Source of the DNA: Paenibacillus zeisoli
Lineage (GTDB): Bacteria; Bacillota; Bacilli; Paenibacillales; Paenibacillaceae
NCBI RefSeq assembly: GCF_003994465.1
Contig: NZ_RZNX01000001.1
Coordinates: 1,186,915 to 1,250,914, forward strand
DNA length: 64,000 nucleotides
Direction: 5' to 3'
Shown: positions 55,160 to 64,000 of the stretch, one piece after another
How positions within the stretch are numbered: position 1 is the stretch's first letter
How the letters are laid out: the number at the start of each line of letters is the position of its first letter
Notes under the pieces: model-generated
Seen by the model: the letters and a program-made list of their open reading frames with translations, nothing else
Database searches by the model: none
Told to the model about the DNA's origin: nothing
Position numbers and translations under genes: made by a program

Positions 55160-56923
55160 TTAAACATTCCCATGGAGCTCTTTGGGACTGAGCGGAATTT
55201 CGATTTTGAAGCAGGTGTATTCATCGCTGGTCTTAAGCTCGATCCGTCCATGGTAGCCTTCAACTAACTTCCTCACAATCGCAAGACCCAGACCGCTGTT
55301 CCGGGTTCTCGGCTTCGTCGTGAACCCATGCTCAAAGATCCGTTCTCTCAGCTCATCTGGAATGGGCTCCCCGTTATTGAGCACTTGAATGGTCAGCCTC
55401 TTCTGCTCCACCCGGGCTATAACCTCCACTTTGCGGTCATCTTCATCCCTCTCCTGCACCGCATAGAAGGCATTATCAACCAAATTGCCGGTGATACGCA
55501 CTAAGTTAGTAACTTTTAATATATCAAGATTGAGATGTTCGAACCCGGTGAAATCATATTCAAAATTAATTTTTCTTTCCAGCGCCTGCGCGGCTTTCGC
55601 TTGAATAAGCCCGTTAAAGGCGGGAACCTGAACATCAACAATTTCGTTAAACGACTTGTTGATATGGGAAAGGCTGTGAAGGTACTCCTCGAGCTCATCA
55701 TATTTCTTGATTCTCGCAAGCCCGGTCAGCGCAAAGATATGATTCACGAAATCATGCCTGTACTCCTTGATCGTCTTGAACAGGCTGTCGATATTCTGAA
55801 GATACATGCTTTGAACATCATTCACAATTCTGCCCTGTTTCTTGATATAGCTAACGACAGCACTAATCATCAAAGCCCCGATGACCAGAATAATCAAGGC
55901 TACAATCGATATCCTTACCTCTTTGCGGACCAAATCCGAGGTCATCTGATCCATATCGGAAGTGACGATAATCAGCATGCGGTCGAACCCTTTATTCACA
56001 TTATCCTCAAGACTAATGGGAGAGTAGGTTCTTAGAACAGATCTCCCGTTGATCTCCATTACCTTGTGCACCTTTTCCATCTTGGAGAAAGCTTCCTTAG
56101 CCATGGCTGAATCTTCAGACGAGGTATAACTATATTTACCGTAGAGAAGCTTACGTTCGGAATGCCATTCAGGTTTATCCTTGGGGGTCTTCCATTCCCC
56201 CTGCAAAATCTTGTCGTTCAGGATGCCAATTTCAAGAATTAATGGATTACTCTTCTCCTGTTCTTCAATGTTGAACTCCACGCCGGCCTTGTCTCTGAAC
56301 CGGTTAATGATGCTCTCTGAAATGTAAGGATCAATCAGATAATCCGTAGTCCCGTCGTTGTAATATCCCCACTTGCTGATCTTCGAAGGGTCTGAAGACG
56401 AAGTGTCGAACGGACCGGCCCAGAAGCTGGGCAGATTCTCCCCAAAGTTGGGGATTGGCGTAGCATTATGCTTCTCCATCAATTCCTTGAATACCTTATT
56501 CCACTTTCCGCCGCCCCAGGTTTCTGTAGTCATCCCGATCTCTTTGGGATCACTGGATTTCACCCCGACGAAATTGTTCTCCTCCTTCAAATACTTGAAC
56601 AAGGTCAAATCTTCAATGCCCAACTTGGCCCGAATTTGAACGAGCTGTTCATTGGTAACCTCATCAAGCTTGTGAGGCAGCATATTCTGGGCTGCAATTG
56701 ACGCCAGACGCAGCTTGTCCGCCAAAGCCTCTTCGAACAGCATTTCTCCTTTTTGCGTGATCTCCAGTGAAGATTTAATGTGGGAGGTCATCATCTCTAT
56801 GCTCTGCTTCTGTCCGTCAAGAAGCGTACTTCTCATGGTGTAATAGTAGATTCCGTTCAGGAAAATCAATAAGAGGCCCATCACTAGTATGTATACAATC
56901 ATTAGTCTTCTAAATCCAATCAT
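55160..56923 (-). CDS. Orphan sensor histidine kinase, DcuS/CitA-like with Spo0B-type dimerization domain
   Basis: 587 residues. N-terminal membrane helix, an outside sensor region (residues 30-330), a second helix (VALIILVIGALMISAVVSYI), then the H-x-F-x-N box YRHDFVNHIFALTGLA of the SPOB_a type and a HATPase domain with NLVDNAFYAV and NSGLGLAIVRKL. No regulator gene adjoins. It converges on GH85. The 340 bases to its right hold only a hairpin and no gene. Confidence 0.88.
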   Translation of the reverse strand: MIGFRRLMIVYILVMGLLLIFLNGIYYYTMRSTLLDGQKQSIEMMTSHIKSSLEITQKGEMLFEEALADKLRLASIAAQNMLPHKLDEVTNEQLVQIRAKLGIEDLTLFKYLKEENNFVGVKSSDPKEIGMTTETWGGGKWNKVFKELMEKHNATPIPNFGENLPSFWAGPFDTSSSDPSKISKWGYYNDGTTDYLIDPYISESIINRFRDKAGVEFNIEEQEKSNPLILEIGILNDKILQGEWKTPKDKPEWHSERKLLYGKYSYTSSEDSAMAKEAFSKMEKVHKVMEINGRSVLRTYSPISLEDNVNKGFDRMLIIVTSDMDQMTSDLVRKEVRISIVALIILVIGALMISAVVSYIKKQGRIVNDVQSMYLQNIDSLFKTIKEYRHDFVNHIFALTGLARIKKYDELEEYLHSLSHINKSFNEIVDVQVPAFNGLIQAKAAQALERKINFEYDFTGFEHLNLDILKVTNLVRITGNLVDNAFYAVQERDEDDRKVEVIARVEQKRLTIQVLNNGEPIPDELRERIFEHGFTTKPRTRNSGLGLAIVRKLVEGYHGRIELKTSDEYTCFKIEIPLSPKELHGNV

Positions 56924-57188
56924 CTCAGATAAGGTTCCTTTCTACTATTCACATCTATCCTATTATCTATATCTATCGACAAATTTCTCCTTTTTGTGAC
57001 ACCATTCTCAAAATCGCTAGTTGTAAAGATGATCTTACCGCTAATTTCTATATTAATACAAGAACTTATTCGAGAATATTTTCCAATGTCCTTTATATAG
57101 CTGGAATCGACTTATTTTCGACAAAATTCTCCCTTCGCTCATATCCTGGAAGTAGTGCTCCAGCTTTGCAATTTGGCTGCCGGAATAA

Positions 57189-57231
57189 ACACAAATAGCA
57201 AGCCTCCATTGAATGGAGACTTGCTATTTTG
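57189..57231 (-). terminator. Terminator after the aldo/keto reductase
   Basis: AAATAGCAAG pairs with CTTGCTATTT, with an inner CTCCAT/ATGGAG stem. It is followed by a modest T run on the minus strand. Confidence 0.65.
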
Positions 57232-57263
57232 ATCACTGCATATAGGACGGTCTCTCTTAAAGC

Positions 57264-58247
57264 CTAATAAGGACCGCGGATTTCGCCCTGTACCTTTGCT
57301 TCATAGAAGCTTCGGAGACGAGCCAGCTCGTCTTCGGTGAAAGCAGGAACTTCCTGTACACCAAGGTTATCCTGAACCTGAGCAACATTCTTAAAGCCAG
57401 GTATAACGCAGGTAATGTGAGGATTGTCCAGAATCCAGCGCAGGGAGGCACGTGTCATATTGCCTCTGCCTTCACCGATCCAGGCCAGCTCGCGGCTGAG
57501 CTCGACGCCTTTCTCGAACGGTAACCCCGCAAACGTCTCTCCCACATTGAAGCTTTCTCCATTCCGGTTGAAGCTGCGGTGATCATCTGCATCGAACGTG
57601 CTGTTCTCGGAGAACTTTCCTGTCAGCAGGCCGCTCGCCAGCGGAAGGCGAACCAGAATGCCGACGCCCTGCTGATGAGCTTTGGGGAACAGCACTTCCG
57701 CCGGCTTTTGACGAAAAATATTGAAGATCACCTGCAGCGCTTTAACGCCAGGATACTCAAGGCAGATTAGGCCTTCCTCCACCGTCTCCACACTAACCCC
57801 GTATTCACGAATTTTGCCCTCTTCCCGCAGCTTATCAAGTACTGCGAATACTTCGCCATCCTGCAAAATTTCTTGTGGCGGGCAATGAATTTGATAGAGA
57901 TCAATACGCTCTCGATTAAGCCGCTTCAGGCTTGCTTCACAGAACGAACGTACGGATTCATAAGAATACACAGAAGGATCGTAAATGTCCGCTGCTCGGC
58001 AGAACTTTGTGGCGATATGAATGCTGTCCTCACGTCCCTTGGTTGCTTTGGCGAGAAGTTCTTCACTATGTCCGTCGCCATAAACATCTGCGGTATCGAA
58101 AAAGTTAACGCCCGCATCCATGGCTGCAGCAAGCGCTTCAAGCGAATTCGCATCTTTGACATTGCCCCATGAACCGCCAATAGCCCAGGTGCCAAAGCTA
58201 ACCTCACTTACCGACAAGCCAGTACTGCCTAATTGTCTATACTTCAT
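57264..58247 (-). CDS. Aldo/keto reductase
   Basis: 327 residues. Catalytic Asp/Tyr in NFFDTADVYGDGHSEELLAKA, Lys in HIATKF, His in IDLYQIHCPP. NADPH-dependent; YhdN/IolS-like group of general reductases. AGGAGGG 7-8 bases before the ATG. May share an operon with the SDR gene 51 bases upstream. Confidence 0.92.
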   Translation of the reverse strand: MKYRQLGSTGLSVSEVSFGTWAIGGSWGNVKDANSLEALAAAMDAGVNFFDTADVYGDGHSEELLAKATKGREDSIHIATKFCRAADIYDPSVYSYESVRSFCEASLKRLNRERIDLYQIHCPPQEILQDGEVFAVLDKLREEGKIREYGVSVETVEEGLICLEYPGVKALQVIFNIFRQKPAEVLFPKAHQQGVGILVRLPLASGLLTGKFSENSTFDADDHRSFNRNGESFNVGETFAGLPFEKGVELSRELAWIGEGRGNMTRASLRWILDNPHITCVIPGFKNVAQVQDNLGVQEVPAFTEDELARLRSFYEAKVQGEIRGPY

Positions 58248-58298
58248 TTAATTCCCTCCTAGTTAACCGGGCAATAGATGAGATACTGGGTATACCTT

Positions 58299-58997
58299 TC
58301 AGATCGGCATTTCGTTCCCGGAATAATCCACAAAGTTAAATTTCGTCTTCGGAACTACCTTACGCTCAATAAGATCAAGAATGCCGGCTGCACTCTCCCC
58401 GGCAGAAGTTGGAGCATCCTCGCCTCCCATATCTGTCTTCATCCAGCCGGGATGAACACTAAGTACCTGAATGTCCTGATCCTTAAGCAGACTTCGCAGC
58501 TGCGCGGTGAACATATTCAGTGCACTCTTAGAAATTGCATAAGGGTAATCGCCCGGATAAGCGTTCGAGATACTGCCCGCCTCGGAAGAAATATTAATGA
58601 TTGCCGCATCCGTCTCAGTCATGAGCGGAAGAAAATGTTTCAGCACCCGCATCGGTCCATAAAGATTAACCTCGAACGTCTTCGCTACCTGCTGCATATC
58701 AAGCTCTTCAATCGGCGTACTACGGGCAGTCAGAATACCGGCGTTATTAACAATTGCGCCAAGCTTCGTCCCTTCTTTGTTAAGAATGGAAGCTAGCGAG
58801 GCTATTCCTTGCTCATCCGTGACATCCAGCGGGACAATGTGGAGTCTTGGACCATACTTGTCCTCTAGTAAGCTGAGCTTGCTGCTCTTCACATCCAGAG
58901 AACGCGTTCCGGCGATCACGGAATGCCCGCGTTCCAGAGCTGCGGCTGCCATTTCATAGCCGAGGCCTCTGCTTGCACCAGTGATAAGCAGGTTCAT
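58299..58997 (-). CDS. Short-chain dehydrogenase/reductase
   Basis: 232 residues of the classical SDR group. Cofactor loop TGASRGLGYEMA, VNNAGILT, the catalytic Ser in ISSEAGS and YPYAISKSAL (Y-x3-K). Substrate unknown. AAGGAG precedes the ATG. Close to the VOC gene upstream (51 bases). Confidence 0.92.
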   Translation of the reverse strand: MNLLITGASRGLGYEMAAAALERGHSVIAGTRSLDVKSSKLSLLEDKYGPRLHIVPLDVTDEQGIASLASILNKEGTKLGAIVNNAGILTARSTPIEELDMQQVAKTFEVNLYGPMRVLKHFLPLMTETDAAIINISSEAGSISNAYPGDYPYAISKSALNMFTAQLRSLLKDQDIQVLSVHPGWMKTDMGGEDAPTSAGESAAGILDLIERKVVPKTKFNFVDYSGNEMPI

Positions 58998-59048
58998 GAT
59001 CGTAGCTCCTTCCGGTATCGTATAACTATCTATAGAACCCTGTATCTG

Positions 59049-59504
59049 TTACTTTTTATCGTTCTCAAGCAGCTCTACAAGTACTTTAAGCTCCTTGAAT
59101 GTGTCCATATATGCATATCGGCCCCCCGTGTATTCCCCTTTCTGCTGAAGAGGAAATCCTTTGCTTTCCAGGAGTGTAATCTTCTCCTTCATCCCTTCAA
59201 TGACAAATGCAATGTGATGCGGTCCTTCACCGTGCTCGTCCAAATAATCCCGCCAGGTGCTTGGATGCTCATCCGGCTCAATTAGCTCTACCTGCAGAGA
59301 ACCCATGTCAAAAAAGGCCAGCTTGGCCCGAGCGGGGCTTGGGCCTCCGTTATATTCCGTCTGAGCAATATCTACAGTATCGGTAATGATAGCGTCCGGT
59401 TTCGTTACGCCGAAGAAATCAGCATACGCCTGGCTTACTTTGTCAATGTCATGTACAAGTATCCCAATTTGGGTAATCACTTTATTTCCGAGCAGACCTG
59501 TCAT
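59049..59504 (-). CDS. VOC-superfamily (glyoxalase-like) protein
   Basis: About 151 residues with two beta-alpha-beta-beta-beta modules. Metal-binding residues in ITQIGILVHDIDK (His) and EGPHHIAFVIEG (His), Glu in LQVELIEP; resembles methylmalonyl-CoA epimerase. Start chosen at MTGLLGNKV (59504) because the longer ORF to 59582 would overlap the end of the LacI gene and the SD AGAGG sits about 12 bases before it. ATG at 59516 is an alternative. Confidence 0.83.
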   Translation of the reverse strand: MTGLLGNKVITQIGILVHDIDKVSQAYADFFGVTKPDAIITDTVDIAQTEYNGGPSPARAKLAFFDMGSLQVELIEPDEHPSTWRDYLDEHGEGPHHIAFVIEGMKEKITLLESKGFPLQQKGEYTGGRYAYMDTFKELKVLVELLENDKK

Positions 59505-59553
59505 ATTGGATAACATCCTCTCATTGTATATAGTGAATGAAATGGTATGGAGC

Positions 59554-60597
59554 TTATATTCTTCTGCATGACTCTCTGACAATTAAAGTGTACTCCGCCG
59601 TAATATCATGGATCGCCTCGTCCGGATGCTCAATTCTGGCAATCAGCTTTGAGGTCAACTGCCCCAGCATTTCACTGAAATCAACCTGAAGGGTCGTTAG
59701 TGCCGGGTGATGCCTCGCGCTTAATGGATGATCATCGAAGCCGATGATCGACATATCATCGGGCACCCTTAATCCGTGCTCTTTTAGCGCACGAATGGCT
59801 CCAAAGGCCACACTGTCATTGGCTGCAATGATCGCTGTAGGAAGATCATGCTTCTCACAATGGAGAAGTTTCTTAACGGCATTGCAGCCGCTATTCTCAT
59901 GAAAGCTGCCCCCCAGCACCCATGCCGGGTTCACTTTAAGTCCCTCTGTCTCCATTGCCTGCATGTAGCCTTCATATTTGGTCCGGCCGGACAGACGGTT
60001 CATATCCCCGTTGATGACTCCAATACGGGTATGTCCAAGTTCCGCCAAATAGGCAGCAGCCTGCTTCATCCCCGAAGTATTGTTAAATATGGCGGCAATC
60101 CGGTTCGGCTGACAGGGAATCGGCTGTTCCTGGTCCATAACGCCGACCATGAACCCTTCCCTGATCAAATCATCAATTAAAGGCTCCCTGTCTGCTGCTC
60201 CAATGAAGATACCCCCATCAATTCTGCCCTGGAAGAAGATCTCCCGCACACTCCTGATGGTATCCGTATCGGCAGTGTCCCGAATAATATGTGTCAGCAC
60301 ATAATATCCGTGCGAAGAGGCGTTCTCGATTACACTGACGATTAGCATATTGGTCAGAATGTCACTAGACACGCCGCCAGGCTCAATCAAGAATAAGCCG
60401 AGGGTTCGCGCCCGTTTGCCAGCCAATACCTGTGCAGATACATTCGGATAATAATTGTGATCTTGAATCACTTTCATTACTTTCGCACGCGTTTCTGGCG
60501 GAACATTTGCATAATTATTGATGACCCGGCTAACCGTACTTCTAGATACGCCCGCAAGGCGAGCGATCTCTTCACTCTTCATCTCAGACTTCTTCAA
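59554..60597 (-). CDS. LacI-family transcriptional regulator
   Basis: 347 residues with the HTH IARLAGVSRSTVSRVINNYANVPPETRAKV and a periplasmic-binding-like sensor domain. Start TTG at 60597 or ATG at 60582. It likely controls the VOC-SDR-AKR genes to its left, or itself through a palindrome about 55 bases upstream. Confidence 0.9.
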   Translation of the reverse strand: MKKSEMKSEEIARLAGVSRSTVSRVINNYANVPPETRAKVMKVIQDHNYYPNVSAQVLAGKRARTLGLFLIEPGGVSSDILTNMLIVSVIENASSHGYYVLTHIIRDTADTDTIRSVREIFFQGRIDGGIFIGAADREPLIDDLIREGFMVGVMDQEQPIPCQPNRIAAIFNNTSGMKQAAAYLAELGHTRIGVINGDMNRLSGRTKYEGYMQAMETEGLKVNPAWVLGGSFHENSGCNAVKKLLHCEKHDLPTAIIAANDSVAFGAIRALKEHGLRVPDDMSIIGFDDHPLSARHHPALTTLQVDFSEMLGQLTSKLIARIEHPDEAIHDITAEYTLIVRESCRRI

Positions 60598-60650
60598 TCA
60601 TCCCAGCCTCTTTCATAAACGCGCGTTCATGAATACATCATAAGGACCGA

Positions 60651-60664
60651 GGAAAGCGCTGTCA
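60651..60664. promoter_or_regulatory. LacI/CcpA-like operator before the LacI gene
   Basis: GGAAAGCGCTGTCA matches the LacI/cre pattern TGNAANCGNTNNCA at all but the first base. It may be bound by the regulator itself or by CcpA. Confidence 0.5.
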
Positions 60665-60737
60665 ATAGCGATGGGATGGCGAATCCGTACAGCAAGCTTA
60701 CCAAGCAACTTTTTCCTTAGGCAGATGAGAGAATAGC

Positions 60738-60784
60738 AAAAAGCTTAGTCAGTGCAGCCCGGCTGCGCTAACTAAGCTTTCTCA
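60738..60784 (-). terminator. Terminator of the 60-residue gene
   Basis: AAAGCTTAG-TTAGCGCAGCC pairs with its mirror GGCTGCACTGACTAAGCTTT, followed by a T run on the minus strand. Confidence 0.75.
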
Positions 60785-60829
60785 AACTACATATACTACA
60801 TCGTTATTTACCTAAGGTTACATGACGGG

Positions 60830-61012
60830 TTAGTCCCCGTTTAGTTCAAGCGGCTCCTGTTCATTTCCTTCGTTAATATCATCCTTCATGATATTGACTG
60901 GCGTCGTATTCTTGGCATTCTCTAACGTATCATTAACAAAGCCCATATCCTGATTCTTCGCGTGCATGTTGGTGGTTCCTCTATAATTCCCGCTGTGTGA
61001 TTTATTCTCCAT
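60830..61012 (-). CDS. Small hydrophilic protein, 60 residues
   Basis: Not recognised. Rich in Asn, Asp, Glu and Lys, no membrane segment, no cysteine; starts MENKSHSGNYRGTTNMHAKN. A good SD (AAAGGAG, 9 bases) and a terminator mark it as a real single gene. The composition resembles small spore coat or spore core proteins, but this is only a suggestion. Confidence 0.7.
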   Translation of the reverse strand: MENKSHSGNYRGTTNMHAKNQDMGFVNDTLENAKNTTPVNIMKDDINEGNEQEPLELNGD

Positions 61013-61190
61013 TCCATTCAGCTCCTTTGTATGTTGACTGCCATTCAGATTGAACTAACGAAAGGATCATGCTCATGCTGACATTAGTTCAGTTCCTATA
61101 GCTTTAACAAACAACCAAAATTTATGTACTAATTGGCCATAAGCAATCAGCGCTTAAGCCGATCTTCCGCGTTAGCTCTTCCATCGCAGA

Positions 61191-61222
61191 CAAAAGGCCA
61201 CTGATCGAAGATCAGCAGCCTC
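61191..61222 (-). terminator. Terminator of the alpha-amylase gene
   Basis: On the minus strand AGGC-TGCTGATC pairs with GATCAG-TGGCCT followed by TTTTG, 25 bases past the stop. Confidence 0.7.
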
Positions 61223-61246
61223 TAAATATTAATATGTGCAATCTGA

Positions 61247-64000
61247 CTATTTCAGATAAGTGTTGCCGGATTCTGCAATTTTACCAGGACCATTCAGCAC
61301 ATAGATTCTAGCATTACCTTTGCCTGAGCAGGACAAGGTGATGCTTCCATTGGTAACACTCTTGGTGTCGCCAGTTACGGCATCTACATAGGTGCCGTTC
61401 GGGATTCCCGTAAAAGTTGCATTTCCCGAAATTGTGACCAGTACAAAGCTGTCGATACCTTTAGCGGTATCTGTATATCTTCTCTTGAACGCCAAATCCC
61501 CGCTTACATTCTCAGTGGAGTATTGGCCTTTTTGCAGGGCAGGCACGGCTCTTCGGATCAGATTCAGCTGACGGATATGCTTGGCCAGCGGATAATTAAG
61601 TGATTCAGCGAGTGTTCCCGTAGCATTCGTGTATTTACCATAGTCTTGTGTGGTTACGCTTCCTTCAATATGATCGCCGAAATAAGCTCTTCCCGTTGTG
61701 CTAAGTGGAGCATTCGGACCTGGGTCGATAACCTTACCCTTCTGGAACTCGATTTCAGAACCGTAGAAGATCGCCGGAATTCCACGGAAAGTGAACAAGA
61801 GATCGAGATTCTCTGCCCAGGTGTCTTGTGTTCCTGCGAATCTTTGATTCTCAGGTGCTTGGTCAGGCGCATAGTCATGGGAATCCACATACGTTACATT
61901 CCATGTTGCATCATTATAGAATTTGTCTCCGCTTCTCATGCTGAATGCTTCCTGAGCGCTCTTGAATGCCCAGTGCATCGGGAAATCAATGACATCCAGT
62001 CCGGATTTCATCGAATAGTCCGGCGCATGATAAGTATTGCCGTTCAGCAAAGCGTTGTTCGAAGTAGGCTGCCCCGCCGTAGTGGAGTTGTCAGCCCAGT
62101 TCTGTTCAACCGAAGCCTTGTTGGAAGCGTAATCATCTTTGCCGTCACCCGGGTAAGCTTTCGACTCTTTCCAAGTATAGAACGGGGTGGAAATGGACGG
62201 GATTCCGCTGTTCCAGACATCTCTATATCTGGTGGCCACTTCGCCAAATAGATAGAAGTTCGAGCCGCCTCTCTGCTTCCAGGCAGGTATGAAGTACTTA
62301 TTGAAAATATATCTGTTCACATGCTTCACCGTGTCGATCCGGAAAGCATCTACACCCATATCAATGTACTTGTTGTAAGTGTCGATCAGATAATGATCCA
62401 CCGCAGGCTCTTCTGTATTCAGATCCACACAGTCTCCTGCAATTTGCCCTGTCTGAACCGTGTAAGATTCCCAGGAAAGACTTTTCTCGGTGTGATAAAT
62501 GTTGTTGTTAGCCCCTTCGGTCTTCATTAATGCCAGTCTTGCCTGATACTGCTGATCCGGTGTCATGGTGTCATAGTTGGAAGGCAGTTTATTCGTAATC
62601 TTGGTCATATTATTGACAGTATCCGGTTTGGTCGGATCCTTCTTGAACATGGGGAACAGGTTCTCTTCCCCGAAGTTCCCGGTATGATTGACGACAATAT
62701 CCTGAATGATCTTCAGCCCTTTCGCATGGGCCGCATTAATGAGATCCTGGTAAGACGTGCCGGCAGATTCGTAGCGCGGGTCTACTTTGGCGAAGTTAAT
62801 CGCATGATAGCCATGGTAATCATATCCGCTGGCATTCTGCACTACAGGTGTAATCCACACCGCACTGAAGCCCAGGGCCTTAATGTAATCAAGCTTGTCG
62901 ATCAATCCTTTAAAATCACCGCGCCAGGCCGGATCTGAGTCCGGGTTGCCTGCCTTGGCGTCATCCCATGCATGCACATTGTTGCTCTTATCCCCGTCAT
63001 AGAACCTTGAGGTTATCACGAAATAGATACTATCCTCACGGAAATCTCCGCTTTTCCCAATGTTATAGACAAAGCTTTGCGTGGTCTTCAGTCCAGCGCC
63101 GTCGATAACCAGGAATTTCAGAGTAGTCGTCTTGGAGACCAGAATTCCAGGGCCCGTCATGCCGGCCGAAGCGTTCCCGGAGATATAGACCTTGGAGCTC
63201 GTGGTAGGCTCTGTCCCGTCCTCAGTATAGTAAGCTGTGGTCGCTGCTGATTTGTTGTCTTTTACCACAAAAGATACCGTAACTGCCGTACTCGAATTCC
63301 CTACAGGCAGGTTCGGCGTAATCGTCGGAGCCTGGATGTCTGTATTCTGGTCAATGACATAGGCGAAGGAGGCTGCGCTTCCAGCTTGGCCTGCTGAGTT
63401 AACCCCCATCGCTTTGATAGTCATCGAAGCGTCTACCTTAATTCCGCCCGTGTACAGCTTCGAAGAAGCCGTTGGGACTGAACCGTCTGTTGTATAGTAA
63501 ATCTTGTCGCCCGAATTCGTGCTGGATAGAGTTACAGTCTGGGCGGTATCGTAAGTTTTCGGTGCAGGAGACGCCGAGATTACAGGGATCTTTGGACTTT
63601 CCGGATTGGCATCATACCACTTGTTATCCGTATAGTACCAACCTTCTTTAGTACTGCGGGATAAATCTGCAGTCTGTTTGCCGTTACTGTCATTGAAGAT
63701 GAGACTGGCACTTGTTGCCCCGGCAATCGTGTAGCTGTACCAGTCATTCCCATCGGACTTCATCAGAACCCCCGGCCAAGCGCCGCTTGTTGGCACAGAG
63801 GTCGGAACCAGATTCCAATAATGAATGCGGAGTGCTGAATTCCAATCTGTCGGTTTCTTCACATGTACGGTTAATCCGTCCGTAACCGGATCTACTGTAG
63901 AATCAGACGAGAGAACTGACATATAGTCGATATTGATATTCCCGCTGTCGCCGGAGTTATACTTGTAGGTGATCGTATTGTTCCCTTGTGGCAAGCTCAA
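61247..64000 (-). CDS. Multi-module alpha-amylase GH13, 5' end cut by the window
   Basis: 917 residues are visible; the frame is still open at the edge, so the start and signal peptide lie outside. From N-terminus: the end of a CBM6/35-like module (LPQGNNTITYKYNSGDSGNI), a CBM26-like starch-binding module (ALRIHYWNLVPTS...WYSYTIAGATSASLIF), two chitobiase C-terminal-like domains (KIYYTTDGSVPTASSKLY and TAYYTEDGTEPTTSSKVY), then the GH13 barrel with DIVVNHTGN, nucleophile Asp in DAFRIDTVKHV (about 550), Glu in YLFGEVATR (about 583) and DSHDYAP (about 706), and a C-terminal beta domain. Extracellular starch degradation. Confidence 0.92.
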   Translation of the reverse strand: MSLPQGNNTITYKYNSGDSGNINIDYMSVLSSDSTVDPVTDGLTVHVKKPTDWNSALRIHYWNLVPTSVPTSGAWPGVLMKSDGNDWYSYTIAGATSASLIFNDSNGKQTADLSRSTKEGWYYTDNKWYDANPESPKIPVISASPAPKTYDTAQTVTLSSTNSGDKIYYTTDGSVPTASSKLYTGGIKVDASMTIKAMGVNSAGQAGSAASFAYVIDQNTDIQAPTITPNLPVGNSSTAVTVSFVVKDNKSAATTAYYTEDGTEPTTSSKVYISGNASAGMTGPGILVSKTTTLKFLVIDGAGLKTTQSFVYNIGKSGDFREDSIYFVITSRFYDGDKSNNVHAWDDAKAGNPDSDPAWRGDFKGLIDKLDYIKALGFSAVWITPVVQNASGYDYHGYHAINFAKVDPRYESAGTSYQDLINAAHAKGLKIIQDIVVNHTGNFGEENLFPMFKKDPTKPDTVNNMTKITNKLPSNYDTMTPDQQYQARLALMKTEGANNNIYHTEKSLSWESYTVQTGQIAGDCVDLNTEEPAVDHYLIDTYNKYIDMGVDAFRIDTVKHVNRYIFNKYFIPAWKQRGGSNFYLFGEVATRYRDVWNSGIPSISTPFYTWKESKAYPGDGKDDYASNKASVEQNWADNSTTAGQPTSNNALLNGNTYHAPDYSMKSGLDVIDFPMHWAFKSAQEAFSMRSGDKFYNDATWNVTYVDSHDYAPDQAPENQRFAGTQDTWAENLDLLFTFRGIPAIFYGSEIEFQKGKVIDPGPNAPLSTTGRAYFGDHIEGSVTTQDYGKYTNATGTLAESLNYPLAKHIRQLNLIRRAVPALQKGQYSTENVSGDLAFKRRYTDTAKGIDSFVLVTISGNATFTGIPNGTYVDAVTGDTKSVTNGSITLSCSGKGNARIYVLNGPGKIAESGNTYLK

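Noticed and set aside
57060..57186. A 45-codon open stretch on the minus strand between the orphan kinase and the aldo/keto reductase
   Set aside because: I could not match it to any family and it has no start signal, so I treat it as chance.
61646..62251. 201-codon frame antisense to the alpha-amylase
   Set aside because: Shadow of the conserved GH13 barrel; no promoter or SD seen.

Overview
The window reads as chromosome from a spore-forming, naturally competent-type member of the Firmicutes with moderate GC, most probably Paenibacillus or a close relative (inference). The evidence is the germination protease gene gpr, a SpoVAE-type gene, a comEA-comEB-comEC cluster with divergent comER, the yqeG-yqeH-aroE-yhbY-nadD-yqeK-rsfS-yqeM operon order of Bacilli, a leucine T-box before leuS, and several YesM/YesN and CUT1 carbohydrate systems of the kind abundant in Paenibacillus. 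I saw no rRNA, tRNA, insertion sequence or CRISPR array.

The left part (0-20 kb) is housekeeping. It holds gpr, rpsT, holA, an ECF sigma factor with its membrane anti-sigma factor, the competence genes, leuS with its T-box, a small ArsR regulator that appears to be read from a leaderless mRNA, and the yqe operon, here with an extra S1-domain gene (cvfB/yitL type). A decayed fragment of a chemotaxis receptor gene sits between the leuS leader and the ArsR gene. From 19.7 to 24.2 kb follows a MoxR ATPase / DUF58 / transglutaminase operon.

The middle part (24-39 kb) is mixed accessory and metabolic DNA. It holds a lone SpoVAE-type gene, a 36-residue membrane protein gene with its own terminator that gene callers would miss, an M42 peptidase, an MFS exporter operon facing a small MerR regulator across two matching operators, a CBS-domain protein, a WYL regulator, an SRPBCC protein, the xylAB operon with divergent xylR and a classic xyl operator, an EamA transporter, a secreted repeat protein and a DinB-family protein.

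The most coherent accessory system lies at 39.5-55.1 kb. An operon encodes a solute-binding lipoprotein, two CUT1 permeases, a GH3 glycosidase and a GH38 alpha-mannosidase. Next to it are a YesM/YesN two-component pair and, divergently, a secreted GH85 endo-beta-N-acetylglucosaminidase. Together this looks like a system that cuts high-mannose type N-glycans from glycoproteins outside the cell, imports the released oligosaccharide and trims it inside. The transporter operon and the GH85 gene have promoters of nearly identical layout sharing a 17-bp block, which ties them into one regulon. The operon has no ATPase gene, so a shared MsmX-type ATPase is presumably used.

The right end (55-64 kb) has an orphan Spo0B-fold sensor kinase, an aldo/keto reductase, a short-chain dehydrogenase, a VOC protein, a LacI regulator, a 60-residue hydrophilic protein and a large multi-module secreted alpha-amylase that runs off the window edge.
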